Shown piece after piece: positions 25,561 through 33,758 of a DNA stretch of 39,602 nucleotides. The notes below the pieces were generated by a model that saw only the letters and a program-made list of their open reading frames with translations, searched no databases and was not told the origin of the DNA. How positions within the stretch are numbered: position 1 is the stretch's first letter; each line of letters opens with the position of its first letter. The stretch comes from Balneolales bacterium (GTDB lineage Bacteria; Bacteroidota; Rhodothermia; Balneolales; Natronogracilivirgulaceae), in NCBI GenBank assembly GCA_007120385.1, contig SKNT01000172.1, forward strand, positions 1 through 39,602, read 5' to 3'. The translations under genes were made by a program, and so were the position numbers.

Positions 25561-28185
25561 ATGAAATACAGTTACTTACTATCTGTTGCGACTATTATAA
25601 CCCTGCTTCAGATGACCCTTCCGGTCCCAATGCAGGCCAACGACCAGGACACCCTCATCACAGCAGATGAATGGCTTCTTTTGGGGCCTGTTTCGGGCCA
25701 TGACCCGGTCTACCATGACGTACCGGGCATTGACGGCAGCACATGGAGTGTTGAGAATCTTTTGAAAACCGATCTGGCGCACTATGCTTCCTGGGTTCCG
25801 GCGGAAGGGGCACAGGTTTCCTGGTCCCGCAGCCAAAGACATGAGTGGAAGCTTGCCACTGCCGACGAACAGGGCGTGGCGCGGTTGCCTGAAGGGTCCG
25901 AATCGCATCATGACATCATGTGGGCGGCGGCTTACATTGAGACGGATCGGTTTGTCACGGGAATGCTTACTCTGAAAAGCCGCGGAATGTTGCGAGCTTT
26001 TCTGAATGGCGATGAGGTGGCTGTGAAACGGACCACACAGCCCTCAGATGAGGAAGAAGCCGGTAGTATCTGTCACCAATTCGAATTGAGGCGGGGCAAG
26101 CACCAGCTGCTGGTCAAGCTGTTGCATCCTTCCGAATCTGAAATACGCAACTGGTGGCTTCAGGCATCTTTGGAGGCGGGGGATCAGACCGGATCGCTGT
26201 CCTGGAGCCTAGATCCGGTGCGCACGGTGCTGCAGCGAGATATTTCAAATGCTCCGCGTCCGACCGGCATATCCATCAGTCCGGATGGTGACCTGGCTGC
26301 CGTTCATGTGCGGCAGGATCTTCCGCCGGACGGATCCACGGAGACCCGCATTGACATTCGCAGGACCGCTGACGGCTCGTTATTCCGCCGCTATGCCGGC
26401 GGGATGACAGTGACGGGCATGCAATGGGTGCCAGACGGTCGCCGCTTCAGCTACACTACCTCCGGCAGCAACGGGACGGACCTGTGGATTGTGAATCTCG
26501 AGACTGGTGAGAAGGACCGGATCCTGAAGGACATGAAAAAATTTACAGGATACCGCTGGTCACCAGATGCCTCCTTTCTTATATACAACCTTTGGGAGGA
26601 ACACAAACCGGGAACGCATGGCGTGATGCGCTATCACGGGTTGCAGGACCGGCGTCCGGACTATCACAGGCGCACCTTCCTGTATCAGCTCAACGTGCCG
26701 GAAGGTACAACGCGGCGTCTGACAGCCGGCCTGCTCTCCACCATGCTCGGCAGCATCCACCCTTCCGGAAAAGAGATCCTTTATCTGCGCTCCCATGAAG
26801 ATTACCGGGAGCGACCCTATGGCAAGATGGAATATGTGATCCTGGATCTTGAGACCATGCAGGCCGACTCGCTGTTCTCGCTTGACTTCGGAGGATTGGC
26901 ACAGTATTCGCCGGATGGCAACAGGATCCTTGTCATGGGCGGACCGAATGATTTTGAGGGCCTTGGAGTGAATTTGCCGGACACGGTTCTTGCCAACGAC
27001 TATGACACCCAGGCTTACGTTTATCATCGTGATTCGGGCGAAACAGAAGCTATTACACGTGATTTTGACCCTTCGGTATCGCTGGCCCGCTGGGATGAGT
27101 CCGGGCGTTACATCTTTTTCGTGACCACTGATGCGGCCTTTGAGCGGGTGTACCGTTATGATACCCGGGAACGCACCTTCCGCGGTTATGAGGGTGGACC
27201 GGATGTGGTGCTCTCACTGGATCTTGCGAGGAACAAGTCCGTGGCAGTGATGAGCGGTTCGGGCGCTTCCGACTCGCCAAAGACGTGGGTGATCGATTTC
27301 ACCAGGCGCAATCCGCAGGCACGGGTGCTATACGATCCGGGTGCCGAGGCATACCGTAGCATCCGTTTCGGTGAGGTCCGGCCGTGGTCTTTTGTCAGTG
27401 AGCGGGGCGATGAGATCGACGGCCATGTGTATTATCCGCCTGATTTTGATCCGGAACGCTCCTATCCTGTCATCGTGTACTACTATGGCGGTGCCACTCC
27501 GGTTTCGCGCGCTTTTGCCGGCCGCTATCCCAAGGAGCTGTATGCCTCCATGGGCTACCTTGTGTATGTAGTGCAGCCGAGCGGGGCCATCGGGTACGGG
27601 CAGGAATTTTCCGCCAGGCATGTCAACGACTGGGGCAAGGTTGCCGGGGACGAGATCATCCAGGGGACCCGGGCGTTTCTTGAGGCGCACACCTATGCAC
27701 ATCCGGAGCGTGTTGGCGCCATCGGTGCCTCCTACGGAGGATTCATGACGATGTACCTCCTTACGCAGACCGACCTGTTCGCCGCCGCCGTGTCGCATGC
27801 CGGCATCAGCAACCTGGCCGGCTATTGGGGCGAAGGGTTATGGGGCTTCCAGTACAGCGGTGTAGCAACGGCCGGAAGCTACCCCTGGAACCGGCACGAC
27901 ATTTATGTGGGACGCAGTCCGGTTTATAACGCCGACCGCATCCGCACCCCCCTCCTGCTGGTAACCGGCATGTCCGATACGAACGTCCCGCCTGGTGAAA
28001 GTCTGCAGATGTTCACGGCCCTGAAACTGCTTGGACGTGATGTGGCTTTTGTGGCGGTGGAGGATCAGGATCACCACATTCTGGACTACAACAAGTTTAT
28101 TCAGTGGAAAGATGCTATATTGTCGTGGTTTGATAAATGGCTTAAAGATGAGCCGCACTGGTGGGAGGAACGATTCGGCGATTGA
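25561..28185 (+). CDS. S9-family serine peptidase with N-terminal accessory domain
   Basis: This 874-residue exported peptidase combines a signal peptide (about 1-26), an N-terminal beta-sandwich-like segment (about 35-210, DEWLLLGPVSG, LKSRGMLRAFLNGDEVA), a PD40-type propeller (about 230-590) and a C-terminal alpha/beta-hydrolase domain. The catalytic triad is readable: Ser724 in GASYGGF, Asp806 in GMSDTNVPP and His838 in DQDHHIL. Family members cleave peptides, often after proline or as dipeptidyl/acyl-aminoacyl peptidases; the exact preference is not visible. With its signal peptide it probably feeds on external protein-derived peptides in the periplasm. The N-terminal segment resembles ligand-binding jellyrolls of secreted hydrolases and is not part of the minimal S9 architecture. 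A TATAAT-like stretch lies at 25536-25541. Confidence 0.92.
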   Translation: MKYSYLLSVATIITLLQMTLPVPMQANDQDTLITADEWLLLGPVSGHDPVYHDVPGIDGSTWSVENLLKTDLAHYASWVPAEGAQVSWSRSQRHEWKLATADEQGVARLPEGSESHHDIMWAAAYIETDRFVTGMLTLKSRGMLRAFLNGDEVAVKRTTQPSDEEEAGSICHQFELRRGKHQLLVKLLHPSESEIRNWWLQASLEAGDQTGSLSWSLDPVRTVLQRDISNAPRPTGISISPDGDLAAVHVRQDLPPDGSTETRIDIRRTADGSLFRRYAGGMTVTGMQWVPDGRRFSYTTSGSNGTDLWIVNLETGEKDRILKDMKKFTGYRWSPDASFLIYNLWEEHKPGTHGVMRYHGLQDRRPDYHRRTFLYQLNVPEGTTRRLTAGLLSTMLGSIHPSGKEILYLRSHEDYRERPYGKMEYVILDLETMQADSLFSLDFGGLAQYSPDGNRILVMGGPNDFEGLGVNLPDTVLANDYDTQAYVYHRDSGETEAITRDFDPSVSLARWDESGRYIFFVTTDAAFERVYRYDTRERTFRGYEGGPDVVLSLDLARNKSVAVMSGSGASDSPKTWVIDFTRRNPQARVLYDPGAEAYRSIRFGEVRPWSFVSERGDEIDGHVYYPPDFDPERSYPVIVYYYGGATPVSRAFAGRYPKELYASMGYLVYVVQPSGAIGYGQEFSARHVNDWGKVAGDEIIQGTRAFLEAHTYAHPERVGAIGASYGGFMTMYLLTQTDLFAAAVSHAGISNLAGYWGEGLWGFQYSGVATAGSYPWNRHDIYVGRSPVYNADRIRTPLLLVTGMSDTNVPPGESLQMFTALKLLGRDVAFVAVEDQDHHILDYNKFIQWKDAILSWFDKWLKDEPHWWEERFGD

Positions 28186-28267
28186 AAAAAAATTATAATG
28201 CCGGATGATATCCATTTTCAATGTCCTGAAAAAAAATGCAACCAGTTAAAGAAAACTGCAATTCGTC

Positions 28268-29473
28268 ATGAAAAAAATCGATATGAAAAAGGCACTAGTG
28301 GCAACCGCAGCTGTTATTTTATTTCTCATGCCGGAGGCCAGAGCGGCTGACTATCCGTCCAACTGGAGTCTGGATCTCAAGGGAGGTATCACTTCCGGCT
28401 TCTTTACATTCAATTCAAAAATCACCCCTCAGACTGGTATTCAGGTTAGGTATTCCATGAATCCTGTTGTGTCATTCTACGGTGACATGGCATTCGGACA
28501 GTTCCGTTCGCAGGATTCTATGCAGGACACCAACGGTTTTTCAAATGATTATTTTGCAGTTGGCCTGGGAACCCGGATGAACATTCTGCGGATGCTGACA
28601 GGCCTGAATTCTGTCACCGAGAGTTTCGGAATTTATGCCTCAACGGGCATTGGCCTGATGCGCGGCGATGTCAGTGTCTCTGATGTCGCTGTTCCGGGCT
28701 ATTCGAGCAGAAATGCTCCTGTCAATGCCATGGTGTACCGCATCTCAACCGGGGCTATGTACCGTATCAGCCGGCGGATTGATATTTTTGCGCAGGCCGA
28801 GTTCAACCATTCCGGAAGTGATCTGCTGGATGGCTACCAGCGGTTGGATGGCAGAAGCACCGGCCGTTTTACTGGCGGCGATTCCTTTGTAAATGCAAGC
28901 GGCGGCATCAGCATCAAGTTCGGTAGAAGCCAGGTGCGTCACGCCGACTGGCAGCAGTCGGACCATCGCACCGATCCGCTTGCCAGCTCACTGCAAAGTG
29001 ACATCTCCCGTCTCGAGGCCGAACTGGAAAAACAGGAACGTTCACACGAGCAGCTCACCCAGCGGCTTCAGTCGCTGAACCAGACCATCAACGAGTTCAG
29101 TTATCTGATCAATACCGCTCACAAGGAAGAGTTCAAGTTATACGACACCCAGCTTCTGAGTCTGCAGAACCGGATGGATCTGTTGCAATCCGATGTCAAC
29201 GATATCGCAGAGCAGGTGGAAACCACCCGGGTGGAACCGGATGATTACCGGTTCTTTGTAGTTGCCGCCGTTTACAGGAATATGGAGAATGCCGAGCGTG
29301 GTTTGCGCGGGGTCCGGGCTGCAGGATTTGATCAGGCCACCATACAGCAGGATCGTCGCCGCAACTACTACCTGATAGCATACAGCGGGCATACCACCCG
29401 GGAGGCTGCACTGGAAGAAATGAGACGGATCCGGGCGGAAGTGAACCCGGAATCATGGGTATATGTACAGTAA
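28268..29473 (+). CDS. Outer-membrane barrel / coiled-coil / SPOR protein, copy A
   Basis: The 401-residue product has a signal peptide (cleavage near ARAAD, residue 27), then about 190 residues of alternating strands compatible with an eight-stranded outer-membrane barrel (33-220, LDLKGGITSGFFTF, IQVRYSMNPVVSFYGDM, GISIKFG). A heptad-like segment at about 240-318 (ISRLEAELEKQERSHEQL) predicts a long coiled coil. The last 75 residues (327-401, YRFFVVAAVYRNMENAERGL...GFDQATIQ...YYLIAYSG) fit a SPOR domain, which binds glycan strands lacking stem peptides. So it could link outer membrane and cell wall. Translation could start at M1 or M6. It is followed after 12 bases by a paralogue. Domain layout is read by eye; the tether role is inference. 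Confidence 0.75.
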   Translation: MKKIDMKKALVATAAVILFLMPEARAADYPSNWSLDLKGGITSGFFTFNSKITPQTGIQVRYSMNPVVSFYGDMAFGQFRSQDSMQDTNGFSNDYFAVGLGTRMNILRMLTGLNSVTESFGIYASTGIGLMRGDVSVSDVAVPGYSSRNAPVNAMVYRISTGAMYRISRRIDIFAQAEFNHSGSDLLDGYQRLDGRSTGRFTGGDSFVNASGGISIKFGRSQVRHADWQQSDHRTDPLASSLQSDISRLEAELEKQERSHEQLTQRLQSLNQTINEFSYLINTAHKEEFKLYDTQLLSLQNRMDLLQSDVNDIAEQVETTRVEPDDYRFFVVAAVYRNMENAERGLRGVRAAGFDQATIQQDRRRNYYLIAYSGHTTREAALEEMRRIRAEVNPESWVYVQ

Positions 29474-29485
29474 CAGAGAAAAGCA

Positions 29486-30763
29486 ATGCACATCCCGTTC
29501 CATCTGAAGAGTAAAGCACTGTCCGCGGCGCTGGCTGCGGCCTGTCTGGTTTGCGGACTGATGACAGTGCGCCCTGTTCTGGCCGGTGATGCTTCCGGAG
29601 ACTGGAGCATCGATTTCAAAGGCGGGGTCACATCCGGCCAGTTCACCTTTGACTCGAGGATGACCGGCCACGGCGGACTTCAGCTCAGGTACTCGATGAA
29701 TCCGGACATTTCGCTGTATGGGTCGTTCGGTGTCGGGGTGTTTCGGGATGATAAATCCATGATGGAGATAACCGGTTTTTCCAATGACTACTTTGTTGGC
29801 GGGATCGGCGCCCGGGTGAATGTTCTGCACATGCTGGCCGGATCCTCATCTGTCTCCGAACGTTTGGCGGTCTATACCACCACGGGAATCCAGATGATGC
29901 GGGTGGATGTGCGCGTGCGCAACCGGGAACTTCAGGGATATGTCGGGAACAACTTTTCCGGAAATGCGATGGTGCTGAACCTGGGGGCCGGAGCCTCGTT
30001 CCGGATCAACCGCCGGGTCGACCTTTTTCTGCAAACCGAGCTGAATCACTCCGACAGCGATTTGCTGGACGGATATGAGCGGCTGCCCGGATCCTCGCGC
30101 ACGGGTTTCATCAGCGGCGGGGACTCGTTCATCAATACCAGTGCCGGGATAACGGTCAAGCTTGGCGGGTCGGACGTTCGCCACACCGACTGGCGGCACC
30201 GGGAGTGGGATGCACGTGCCGGATCCCGTCCTGCCTCATCGGTTGAGCAGGAGCTTGCGCGGATGCAGGAGCAACTGGAGCGAAGCGACCGCATCAAGGA
30301 GGAGCTGGCACGACGCCTGCAATCGCTCACCGCGAACCTGACCGAGTTCAGCGAGTTGATCAACACAACACAGCAACAGCAACTGGACACGCAGGACCTG
30401 AAGCTGGAGCAAATGCAGCGGCAAATGGACCAGCTTCAGGCGGAGATCGGACAGATAGCGGGGCGTGTCGCACCTGACGCGCCATCACCTCAAACACCGG
30501 CCGTTACGACGCCGCCCGAAGCGGACCCCGATCAGCCGCGCCATTATATTGTGGCCGGTGCCTTCCGGAACCGCGACAATGCCGCCAGGTTGCTGCAACA
30601 GATCACGGAAGAAGGGTTTGGTCAGGCCGCCCTTGTTACCGATGCAGGGCGCGGATTCCACATTGTGACGTATGTGTCCTATCCGACCAGAGAGCAGGCC
30701 GAGCAGGAACTCGCCAGAATCCGGTCACGTGCCAATCCCGATGCCTGGATATTTACCCAGTAG
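29486..30763 (+). CDS. Outer-membrane barrel / coiled-coil / SPOR protein, copy B
   Basis: This 425-residue protein is a clear paralogue of the preceding gene: both share WSxDxKGGxTSGxFTF, RYSMNP, GFSNDYF, LDGYxRL and GGDSFxNxSxGIxxKxG. It has a signal peptide ending near VLAGD, a barrel at about 35-222, a coiled coil at about 250-330 rich in Gln/Leu/Glu (ARMQEQLERSDRIKEELARR), a proline/threonine linker near 333-352 that copy A lacks, and a C-terminal SPOR domain (IVAGAFRNRDNAARLLQQIT). The two genes are 12 bases apart and surely co-transcribed. Extra linker length and divergence argue for distinct jobs or binding partners rather than simple dosage. It converges on the lipoate ligase gene with 72 bases between. 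Confidence 0.75.
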   Translation: MHIPFHLKSKALSAALAAACLVCGLMTVRPVLAGDASGDWSIDFKGGVTSGQFTFDSRMTGHGGLQLRYSMNPDISLYGSFGVGVFRDDKSMMEITGFSNDYFVGGIGARVNVLHMLAGSSSVSERLAVYTTTGIQMMRVDVRVRNRELQGYVGNNFSGNAMVLNLGAGASFRINRRVDLFLQTELNHSDSDLLDGYERLPGSSRTGFISGGDSFINTSAGITVKLGGSDVRHTDWRHREWDARAGSRPASSVEQELARMQEQLERSDRIKEELARRLQSLTANLTEFSELINTTQQQQLDTQDLKLEQMQRQMDQLQAEIGQIAGRVAPDAPSPQTPAVTTPPEADPDQPRHYIVAGAFRNRDNAARLLQQITEEGFGQAALVTDAGRGFHIVTYVSYPTREQAEQELARIRSRANPDAWIFTQ

Positions 30764-30835
30764 TGCCAGCGACTCTTCTGCCGGTTATCCGATGCAGTTT
30801 GGCAGGTCGCACATATGATTTCCATAAGAACCCAG

Positions 30836-31888
30836 TCAGCGGGCCGTCTCCACACCCCTGACGCTCCTTTCTGCATCTTCCACATCGTCCTCGCCATAGA
30901 CAAGGTCAGCAAGGGCTTCGGCGCTTATGCCTTCCGAACCTGCGCTCTGCAGCAAGACGTCCGACAAGCAGGATTGCACATTCTCCCTGTCGTACCGGAT
31001 TCCTTCCAGGACATGGCTGAAAGCGGATAAATCGGCATCTCCATCGGAAATAAGGGTTATCTCTTCGATGTTTCCTCTGTTAACAAGCAGCTCGACGGAT
31101 ACGGACAGTCCGTTTATCATGCGAGTGCGCGTCACCCGGAATTTTGGTGACCGGCCGATGTTCCACTCCCAGCGGTTGTAGCGGGACTCGCGTATTTCCC
31201 GGATCTGTCCGAGGTCCGATTTTGTGAGCCGGTAATGCGGTCCGACCAGTCCCTCACGGACAAGCCCATCCAACAGATATTGGCGGAATTCACTGATATC
31301 CATTTGTACATCCAGGAACTCCGAAATATTGGCAACAACGCTGCGCACCGATTTGTGACTTTTAGACCGGATTTGTTTCATCCGGGTGGAAATCACCTGC
31401 TCGAGTTCTTTCAGTCCGGAGTTGAAGAGCAGTGTGCCGTGACTGAACATCCGTCCCCTTGAAGAGAACTGGGCGCTGCCGGAGATCTTGCGTCCGTCTG
31501 CCATGATATCATTGCGGTCGTTCATTTCTGCCGGCACGCCCATGGTGCGCAGAACCCGGACAATCGGAGCGTTGAAAAAATGGAAATTGTGGAGCCGGGA
31601 GGGTTCGTAGCGGGTGACAAAACTGAAATTCAGGTTTTGCGGGTCGTGATATACGGTACCTCCGCCAGAAAGGCGGCGAAGAACCGGGATCCCTTTATCC
31701 CTGACATAGGAGTCATGGACTTCTTCCAGGACATTCTGGTTGCGTCCGACAATGACCGACGGTTCGTTGCGGTAAAGCAGCAGATAGTCCCGGGACGGAT
31801 CCATGTGTCGAAGCACATACTCTTCGATCGCCAGGTTTGCTGCCGGGTCGGTAGTGTCTTCATTGTCAATAAAAACCAGTGATTTCAT
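30836..31888 (-). CDS. lplA: Lipoate-protein ligase A family protein
   Basis: LplA activates free lipoate with ATP and attaches it to lipoyl domains of 2-oxoacid dehydrogenases or glycine cleavage H protein. The 350-residue protein has the lipoyl-binding loop RRLSGGGTVYHD at 71-82, the NEPSVIVGRNQN segment at 41-52 and the catalytic-lysine motif GRKISGSAQ with Lys134. A C-terminal accessory domain (about 255-345) is present, as in complete LplA-type ligases. It is a single gene flanked by a convergent and a divergent neighbour. The last residues are acidic and arginine-rich and not conserved in the family as far as I recall. An alternative octanoyl-transferase role is less likely given the accessory domain. 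Confidence 0.9.
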   Translation of the reverse strand: MKSLVFIDNEDTTDPAANLAIEEYVLRHMDPSRDYLLLYRNEPSVIVGRNQNVLEEVHDSYVRDKGIPVLRRLSGGGTVYHDPQNLNFSFVTRYEPSRLHNFHFFNAPIVRVLRTMGVPAEMNDRNDIMADGRKISGSAQFSSRGRMFSHGTLLFNSGLKELEQVISTRMKQIRSKSHKSVRSVVANISEFLDVQMDISEFRQYLLDGLVREGLVGPHYRLTKSDLGQIREIRESRYNRWEWNIGRSPKFRVTRTRMINGLSVSVELLVNRGNIEEITLISDGDADLSAFSHVLEGIRYDRENVQSCLSDVLLQSAGSEGISAEALADLVYGEDDVEDAERSVRGVETAR

Positions 31889-32057
31889 CCTGCAAAGATA
31901 ACGAATTGACTTGAAAAGCGCCGTGTCCCGAGTCTGCGCCAGCTGTATGCAGAAAATATACCCGGATCAGTCGGAGTATGTTGTTTCGAAAATTTTGAAC
32001 TAGTACGAAGTGGGAATTACCGGTACCAGATTTGCGGTCTGATGCGTACCTTTCAGC

Positions 32058-32234
32058 ATGTTCGGAGCCAAAGAAACCACACGCGAGTGTCCCTCCTGCG
32101 CACTGGAATCTTCCAGAGATGAGGAAGTCTGCCCCTATTGCGGCTATGAGTTTCCGCCCGAACAAAAGGGACGCATGGTCATGGCATGGCTATTTGTGCT
32201 CCTGGTAATCCTGTGGCTGATAACCCGCTGGTAG
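32058..32234 (+). CDS. Zinc-ribbon membrane microprotein, 58 residues
   Basis: This short plus-strand frame encodes a 58-residue protein with a textbook zinc ribbon: CPSC at 11-14 and CPYCGYEFP at 25-33, followed by a hydrophobic C-terminal helix (about 40-56, MVMAWLFVLLVILWLIT). Two CxxC knuckles spaced by ten residues plus a tail anchor indicate a membrane-bound metal-binding microprotein; function unknown. The last 56 bases overlap the 3' end of the M20 peptidase gene in antisense. It is divergent from lplA (169 bases between starts). Its length hides it from common gene callers, but the ordered cysteines make chance unlikely. Confidence 0.75.
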   Translation: MFGAKETTRECPSCALESSRDEEVCPYCGYEFPPEQKGRMVMAWLFVLLVILWLITRW

Positions 32235-33699
32235 TGTTCTCAATGAACCGGATGTAGAACGCGATCATTTCACCGTAATTATCAACGGAGATGCGCTCAT
32301 CCGTGCCGTGGATTCTGCCTCTGTCATCCGGACGGGCGCGGATGGGCCTGAACCGAAGCAGATTGTCCGTCACCTCCGTGAAGTGGCGGGCGTCCGTGGC
32401 AGCCAGAAACATGGCCGGCGCAACCGGAATAGCGGGAAAGACTTCATGAATCGTATGCTTCATCAGCTGGTAGGCTTCGGAGGAGGTTGAAGTCACAGGT
32501 GAGGGCTCCCGTGCGCCGTCCAGCACACGCAGATCGATCAGGTCATTGTCGATGGTGTTTTGCACATAGTAGAGCACTTCCCGGATGTTGTCATTTGGAT
32601 GGATCCGGAAGTTGATCGTTGCATTGGCGGTCTGGGGCAGCACGTTTTCCTTGATGCCGGCGTGGAAAATTGTTGGAGCTATGGTTGTTCTCAGAGCAGC
32701 GTTGGTGTGCGGTATGTAGCCCAGCCGGTCCTCAATCACCCCTCCAAAAAGCCACAGGTTGGCCAGCGCCATGCGGTAGTGGAACGGAAGGTCGGGCATA
32801 AGGGGCTCAAATGTCTCCCTGAGCAGGCCGGGTATCCGACCCTGCATGGGCTGCTGTTTCAGATTGGTGATGGCCTCGCTGAGAACGCCGATGGCGGTTT
32901 CCCGCGGAGGCATGGAGGAGTGGCCTCCCTCCATGTTTACCTCCAGTTCGATGCTGAGATAGCCTTTTTCCGCTACTCCGATCATGGCGATGGGATGTTC
33001 AAGTCCATCCATTATCTTCTCGGCCACGGGCATTCCCTCATCCACGAGAAATTCAATTTCCACTTCATTATCCAGCAGGTAGTCTGCAACTTTGCGGGCG
33101 CCCTTACGTCCACCCACCTCTTCATCGTGGTTCAGTGCCAGATAGACGGTGCGTTCGGGTTCAAACCCCCGCTCCAGCAAATAGTTGACCGCTTCCAGAT
33201 AAGAAAAAATACCGCTTTTGTCATCGATGGCACCACGGCCCCAGACAAAACCATCTGCGATTACACCCTCGAATGGCGGATGTGTCCAGTTTTCATGGGT
33301 GCCTGGTTCAACTGGCACCACGTCATAGTGTCCCTGCATCATGGATGCGGGCAGATCCGGCCGGCTCCCTTCCCATTTATAGAGCAGGGTCAGGTTGTTG
33401 ATGATTTTCAGATCCAGCTTATCGTGAATCAGGGGATAGGAACTGCGGACGAAATCAATAAAGGCATGAAATTCGGACAGATAGTGCTCACGGTCCTCCT
33501 GAGTGGAAACGGTTTGATACTGTATGGCCTTTGACAAACGTTCCACGGCGTCATTAAGCGGAATGTCATCGTACTGAACCTCACTTACGTCGGGAATCTC
33601 ATAGTGGACACTGGCTGTGCGGTAAAGTACTATGGATGCCACAATGGCAAGGCCAAGCAGCGCAAACAGAAGAACAGTAGCTGCTTTTCTTAGTAACAT
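32179..33699 (-). CDS. M20-family metallopeptidase, membrane-anchored
   Basis: M20 peptidases are dinuclear zinc exopeptidases or deacylases. The 506-residue protein has an N-terminal hydrophobic anchor (about 5-26), then GHYDVVP with metal ligand H124 and D126, GRGAIDDKSG with the bridging Asp159, and HDEEVGG with catalytic Glu193 and ligand Glu194. A dimerisation lid domain lies near 245-370 and a C-terminal metal ligand is expected near ATDARHF. It most resembles carboxypeptidase-S/PM20D1-like members. Its last 17 residues run beyond the usual family end and overlap the zinc-ribbon microprotein gene. It follows ftsH by 59 bases on the same strand with a GGAGAG ribosome-binding site, so it is probably co-transcribed. 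Confidence 0.9.
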   Translation of the reverse strand: MLLRKAATVLLFALLGLAIVASIVLYRTASVHYEIPDVSEVQYDDIPLNDAVERLSKAIQYQTVSTQEDREHYLSEFHAFIDFVRSSYPLIHDKLDLKIINNLTLLYKWEGSRPDLPASMMQGHYDVVPVEPGTHENWTHPPFEGVIADGFVWGRGAIDDKSGIFSYLEAVNYLLERGFEPERTVYLALNHDEEVGGRKGARKVADYLLDNEVEIEFLVDEGMPVAEKIMDGLEHPIAMIGVAEKGYLSIELEVNMEGGHSSMPPRETAIGVLSEAITNLKQQPMQGRIPGLLRETFEPLMPDLPFHYRMALANLWLFGGVIEDRLGYIPHTNAALRTTIAPTIFHAGIKENVLPQTANATINFRIHPNDNIREVLYYVQNTIDNDLIDLRVLDGAREPSPVTSTSSEAYQLMKHTIHEVFPAIPVAPAMFLAATDARHFTEVTDNLLRFRPIRARPDDRGRIHGTDERISVDNYGEMIAFYIRFIENTTSGLSATGLPGAQIAMP

Positions 33700-33758
33700 G
33701 ATATTCTCTCCGATTTTTTTGCCGCAAGCTGCTGATGGCGGCTACGAACTGCACCCGG

